Part shown: positions 63,408 through 64,000 of the stretch, in pieces
Position numbering within the stretch: the stretch's first letter is position 1
How the letters are laid out: each line of letters begins with the position of its first letter
Source: Flavimaribacter sediminis
GTDB lineage: Bacteria > Pseudomonadota > Alphaproteobacteria > Rhizobiales > Rhizobiaceae
Reading direction: 5' to 3'
NCBI RefSeq assembly: GCF_019492055.1
Contig: NZ_JAICBX010000002.1
Coordinates: forward strand, 310,001-374,000
Length of the DNA stretch: 64,000 nucleotides
The notes under the pieces: model-generated
Databases searched by the model: none
Told to the model about the DNA's origin: nothing
Seen by the model: the letters and a program-made list of their open reading frames with translations, nothing else
Made by a program: the position numbers and the translations under genes

Positions 63408-64000
63408 GGTTCCACCCATCCAAACGCGTCGAGCGGGACTGAATCAGCGCGACAATGACAAGCAGGACGAGCGTAAACAGGAATACGAGTGTCGCGACGG
63501 CGGCGATTGTGGGGGTCAGGTAATCGTTCATCTGTTCCCAGATCAGGCGTGGAAGGGTTCGGGTTCCGGCGCCGGTCAGAAAGAGCGCCAGCATGAGTTC
63601 GTCGATCGAAGTGGCGAACGCCAGGATGCCCCCGATGATGATTCCGATGCGGATCGTCGGATAGGTGACGGATCTGAACGTGCGCCATGGTCGCGCGCCG
63701 AGCGTCATTGCGGCCAGCTCGAGCGTGAAATCATGACGAGCCAGCTGCGCGGTGACGGTTATGAACACCAGCGGCACGCCAATGACCGTATGTCCGATCG
63801 TGGCCGCAGCGTAGGATCCAAGCAGGTTGAGCTGCAGCATAAGCGGATAGAGACCGATCGCAAGGATGACATGGGGCAACATCATGGGCGCCACGACGAG
63901 CGCCGAGATCACGCCAGCCTGTTTGAAACCGCCCCTTGAGACGGCCAGCGCAGCCATGGTGCCGAAGACCATGGACAGCAACGCCGTCGGGACGCCGATG
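63400..64000 (-). CDS. ABC transporter permease, 5' end beyond window
   Basis: A PotC-like inner-membrane permease; 199 residues are visible and the frame stays open to the window edge (reading IGVPTALLSMVFGTMAALAV). The coupling (EAA) loop is present as AAMTLGARPWRTFRSVTYPTI. At least five transmembrane helices can be seen. The second permease and the binding protein should lie further right. Confidence 0.9.
   Translation of the reverse strand, partial: IGVPTALLSMVFGTMAALAVSRGGFKQAGVISALVVAPMMLPHVILAIGLYPLMLQLNLLGSYAAATIGHTVIGVPLVFITVTAQLARHDFTLELAAMTLGARPWRTFRSVTYPTIRIGIIIGGILAFATSIDELMLALFLTGAGTRTLPRLIWEQMNDYLTPTIAAVATLVFLFTLVLLVIVALIQSRSTRLDGWNHD

Overview
The window is GC-rich bacterial chromosome with dense gene packing. 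Gene content and gene order point to an alphaproteobacterium of the Hyphomicrobiales (Rhizobiales), probably near Rhizobiaceae/Phyllobacteriaceae. The evidence is zwf-pgl-edd in one operon, aceA followed by a small conserved gene and faced by a ScfR-type regulator, cydDC-cydABX, and many GntR, TetR, XRE and RpiR regulators. This is inferred from family knowledge; no rRNA or tRNA gene is present to confirm it. I see no insertion sequence, prophage, integrase or CRISPR array.

Layout. 1-500: end of a TetR regulator. 894-8415: a one-carbon/O-demethylation operon with a GntR regulator, two LigM/DesA-like tetrahydrofolate-dependent demethylases, a complete TRAP transporter and a methylenetetrahydrofolate reductase; an identical 15-bp palindromic operator lies before the regulator and before the operon. 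8519-9803: a NAD(P)-binding oxidoreductase divergent from its TetR regulator across three operator copies. 9805-13870: acetoacetyl-CoA synthetase and an AsmA-family protein. 13883-18777: ScfR/RamB-like regulator, isocitrate lyase, small partner gene and a PuuA-like glutamine synthetase. 18935-22983: Entner-Doudoroff operon zwf-pgl-edd, then folD. 24076-29425: assorted small genes (OYE flavin oxidoreductase, HD phosphohydrolase, two XRE regulators, GNAT, ArsR-SRPBCC pair with two operators, VOC protein).

29438-41336: exopolysaccharide region with a kinase-less chain-length protein, a Tat-exported GH10 glycanase, a flippase, several glycosyltransferases, a sugar-transfer-associated ATP-grasp protein and an asparagine synthase. 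41360-44785: EutB-like PLP dehydratase plus succinate-semialdehyde-type dehydrogenase, divergent from a Crp/Fnr regulator. 44786-51101: the least ordinary stretch, with six perfect copies of a 19-bp tandem repeat, an orphan YcaO protein, a divergent protein fusing a complete adenylate cyclase domain to a SARP-type DNA-binding module and TPRs, an unrecognised 162-residue protein and an animal-type haem peroxidase. 51314-57700: cytochrome bd oxidase assembly and structural genes with an FNR/FixK box before cydA and a 43-residue CydX. 57746-58131: remnant of an IclR regulator. 58112-64000: a seven-gene operon running off the right edge (ABC permease and ATPase, two paralogous SDRs, luciferase-like monooxygenase, FMN reductase, RpiR regulator).

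Connections: methyl groups removed by the demethylases would pass to methyl-THF, be oxidised by the MTHFR and then by FolD. Acetoacetate activation, isocitrate lyase and its regulator form an acetyl-CoA/short-chain acyl module. The Crp/Fnr protein has a CRP-like cAMP pocket but an FNR/FixK-like recognition helix; a complete adenylate cyclase lies 1.6 kb downstream and an FNR/FixK-type box sits before cydA, so a cAMP-to-respiration link is a testable idea.
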